This document shows, in pieces, positions 15,707-16,959 of a DNA stretch of 16,959 nt. A program made the translations under genes and the position numbers. Each line of letters begins with the position of its first letter. Positions within the stretch are counted from its first letter, which is position 1. Under the pieces are notes generated by a model. It was not told where the DNA came from and did not search any database. It was given only the letters and a program-made list of their open reading frames with translations. Origin of the DNA: Ramicandelaber brevisporus (Eukaryota > Kickxellomycota > Ramicandelaberales > Ramicandelaberaceae); the NCBI GenBank assembly GCA_025201865.1, contig MU602967.1, positions 2,238-19,196 on the forward strand. The letters are read 5' to 3'.

Positions 15707-15911
15707 TGCTTTTAAAAGTTGTTCAAGAATGTATTCACGTTTTCGGCAATATCACTTTCTAGTCTATGCAAAGGCAAAATATGACTTGATGAAATGCTGT
15801 TAAAAAGAGTGTGGAATGGTGATTGATGAGAGAGGGGAAACAAGACTAGTCGAATAGAAGGAAACACAGATGATAATGACAGACAGATGACAATGTTGTG
15901 CAAACTGCTAG
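15707..15911. other. Convergent intergenic region, 3' side of the HSF-type gene
   Basis: No gene is supported here. It is purine-rich on the plus strand (pyrimidine-rich on the minus strand) toward 15911 and should hold the 3' UTR of the minus-strand HSF-type gene. Confidence 0.45.
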
Positions 15912-16955
15912 TCAGAGTAAGAAGACTCCAGCTGACACACTTCCTGAATCAAACAAAGGCAGGCCAGTGTTTGGCATCAACTGTGGCTGGATGGTGGCGA
16001 AGATGGAGCCATTCTCAGGCATGTTTTGGAGTGGCAGCAGCGTCGAGCTCGGAGAGTCGGCATCGGATGGCATGAGTGTTCTCAGAAGCTGCGCTTGCCA
16101 ATCGATGTTGGGCAGAGGCTGCAAAGTGGATTGTGGCGACGGACCGGCCAGGCTCATGCTGCGCTGGTGGCCATTTGGCTGCTGAGCAGACTGGAATGAT
16201 GGAGTTTGAGCACGCGGAGAAGCCATTGCAGCGAGTGCCATCAGCGGCAGAGTCTGGCTGATTGATGCCGCTGACATGCCACTCGAGGTGTTGAACATGT
16301 TCAGTGAGCCAGGCAGCGCCGGAATCTGTGTGGCTGGTGGCTGGAGCATGGAGTAGAATGGAGTGATGCTATGCGGCAGTGCGTACGGCAGGTTGAGTGG
16401 AATCGGGCTAGCAAGAGGAATCTGTGCTTGGACTGCTTTGGGATGCGTCGCGGAGATCGGTAACACTTGAGGTGTCGAAGTTGGCGGTGATACAGGCGCC
16501 ATACTCACATCGGCTGCCATAATCAACTGCTCGATGGTAGAGTGCTGGACTTCACTCTTGCACGCACTCTTCAAGCCAGCCTGCTCATCGCCAGTGGTGT
16601 CGCCATCATCGCAGTGTGTCTGCAGATGCTTGGTGCGCTTCTTGCGAACAATCAAGTGCAGGTGGTCGGGTCTGCCACGCACAAAGAAGGCGTGCTGCCA
16701 CTCGCACACATTGCAGCCGACAAACCGGCGCTTGTCTCGAAGGTTGCGGAACTGGTGGTCGGACATCTGCCGCTTGAACGACGCAAACTTGGTCTGCCTG
16801 CGGAACAGCAGCGACAGCTCCTCCTGCGCGAACAGCGCGCGGTTTGTGATGACAATGGTTGTACCGTCGTCGCTGAACCGGATGTACTTGGGCTTGCTGA
16901 GTGGATTCGTCAGCAAGGCGTACAGCTGCTTGGGGAAGCTTGATGTCGGCGGCAT
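15912..16955 (-). CDS. Protein with a divergent HSF-type DNA-binding domain (start possibly outside window)
   Basis: 347 residues from the ATG at 16955, only 4 bases from the window edge, so the true start could lie further out. Residues ~7-105 match the heat-shock-factor winged-helix fold: FPKQLYALLTNP, then IRFSDDGTTIVITN, then the recognition-helix region FASFKRQMSDHQF, and WQHAFFVRGRPDHLHLIVRKK at the end. The Ser-Phe-x-Arg-Gln core and the closing HxxFxRGxPDxL motif are kept. The usual Trp of IxWS is Phe, and the NxYGF segment is changed to SDHQF. No Leu-zipper trimerisation region follows; the rest is Pro/Ser/Gln-rich and disordered, as in a transactivation or repression region. It should be a nuclear transcription factor, less like classical HSF1 and perhaps closer to the Sfl1/Mga1/Skn7-type fungal group. 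Sfl1 in yeast acts downstream of PKA, so proximity to the cyclase is suggestive but proves nothing. Confidence 0.8.
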   Translation of the reverse strand: MPPTSSFPKQLYALLTNPLSKPKYIRFSDDGTTIVITNRALFAQEELSLLFRRQTKFASFKRQMSDHQFRNLRDKRRFVGCNVCEWQHAFFVRGRPDHLHLIVRKKRTKHLQTHCDDGDTTGDEQAGLKSACKSEVQHSTIEQLIMAADVSMAPVSPPTSTPQVLPISATHPKAVQAQIPLASPIPLNLPYALPHSITPFYSMLQPPATQIPALPGSLNMFNTSSGMSAASISQTLPLMALAAMASPRAQTPSFQSAQQPNGHQRSMSLAGPSPQSTLQPLPNIDWQAQLLRTLMPSDADSPSSTLLPLQNMPENGSIFATIQPQLMPNTGLPLFDSGSVSAGVFLL

Positions 16956-16959
16956 CGAA

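Noticed and set aside
16542-16943. Plus-strand ORF of 133 residues opposite the HSF-type gene
   Set aside because: It mirrors the HSF-type domain on the other strand, whose family match is clear. A shadow.
1-16959. CRISPR array, bacterial operon, prophage or rRNA/tRNA genes
   Set aside because: No regularly spaced repeats with unique spacers, no Shine-Dalgarno pattern, and no RNA gene was recognised. Gene content is fungal.

Overview
The window reads as nuclear DNA of a fungus. Its centre is one enormous gene for a fungal-type adenylate cyclase, recognisable by the order Ras-association domain, leucine-rich repeats, PP2C-like domain, class III cyclase domain. I know this order only from fungal cyclases of the Cyr1 type. 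The genes appear intronless (the cyclase frame alone stays open for about 11.4 kb) and are rich in Gln, Ser, Ala and His tracts. An intron-poor early-diverging fungus would fit, but the lineage cannot be fixed from this sequence.

Layout. Bases 1-420 hold no clear gene; a short open stretch at the left edge may be the last exon of a plus-strand gene. Bases 421-1797 (minus) encode a basic, Ser/Pro-rich protein with a C-terminal helical part carrying a QWQF motif, best read as a HAUS8/QWRF-like augmin subunit. Bases 1798-2800 are a divergent promoter region full of GACA/GACT-type tetranucleotide repeats, ending in a pyrimidine-rich tract. Bases 2801-14167 (plus) encode the cyclase, 3788 residues. 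Bases 14168-14631 are intergenic. Bases 14632-15465 (plus) encode a 277-residue helical protein I do not recognise. Between this gene and the next, at 15513-15706, lies a 194-bp sequence with 13-bp perfect terminal inverted repeats, a probable MITE. Bases 15912-16955 (minus) encode a protein with a divergent HSF-type DNA-binding domain at its N terminus, starting 4 bases from the window edge.

How the genes relate. The cyclase should make cAMP under Ras and activate PKA. It keeps its cyclase catalytic residues, while its PP2C domain has lost the metal-binding aspartates. The HSF-type protein is a plausible transcription factor, and some fungal HSF-type factors act downstream of PKA, but a link here is inference only. 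The augmin-like gene shares only a promoter region with the cyclase. The most notable points are the architecture of the cyclase (split LRR solenoid, acidic insert inside the catalytic domain, dead-looking phosphatase domain, twin C-terminal helices), the HAUS8/QWRF-like gene and the MITE.
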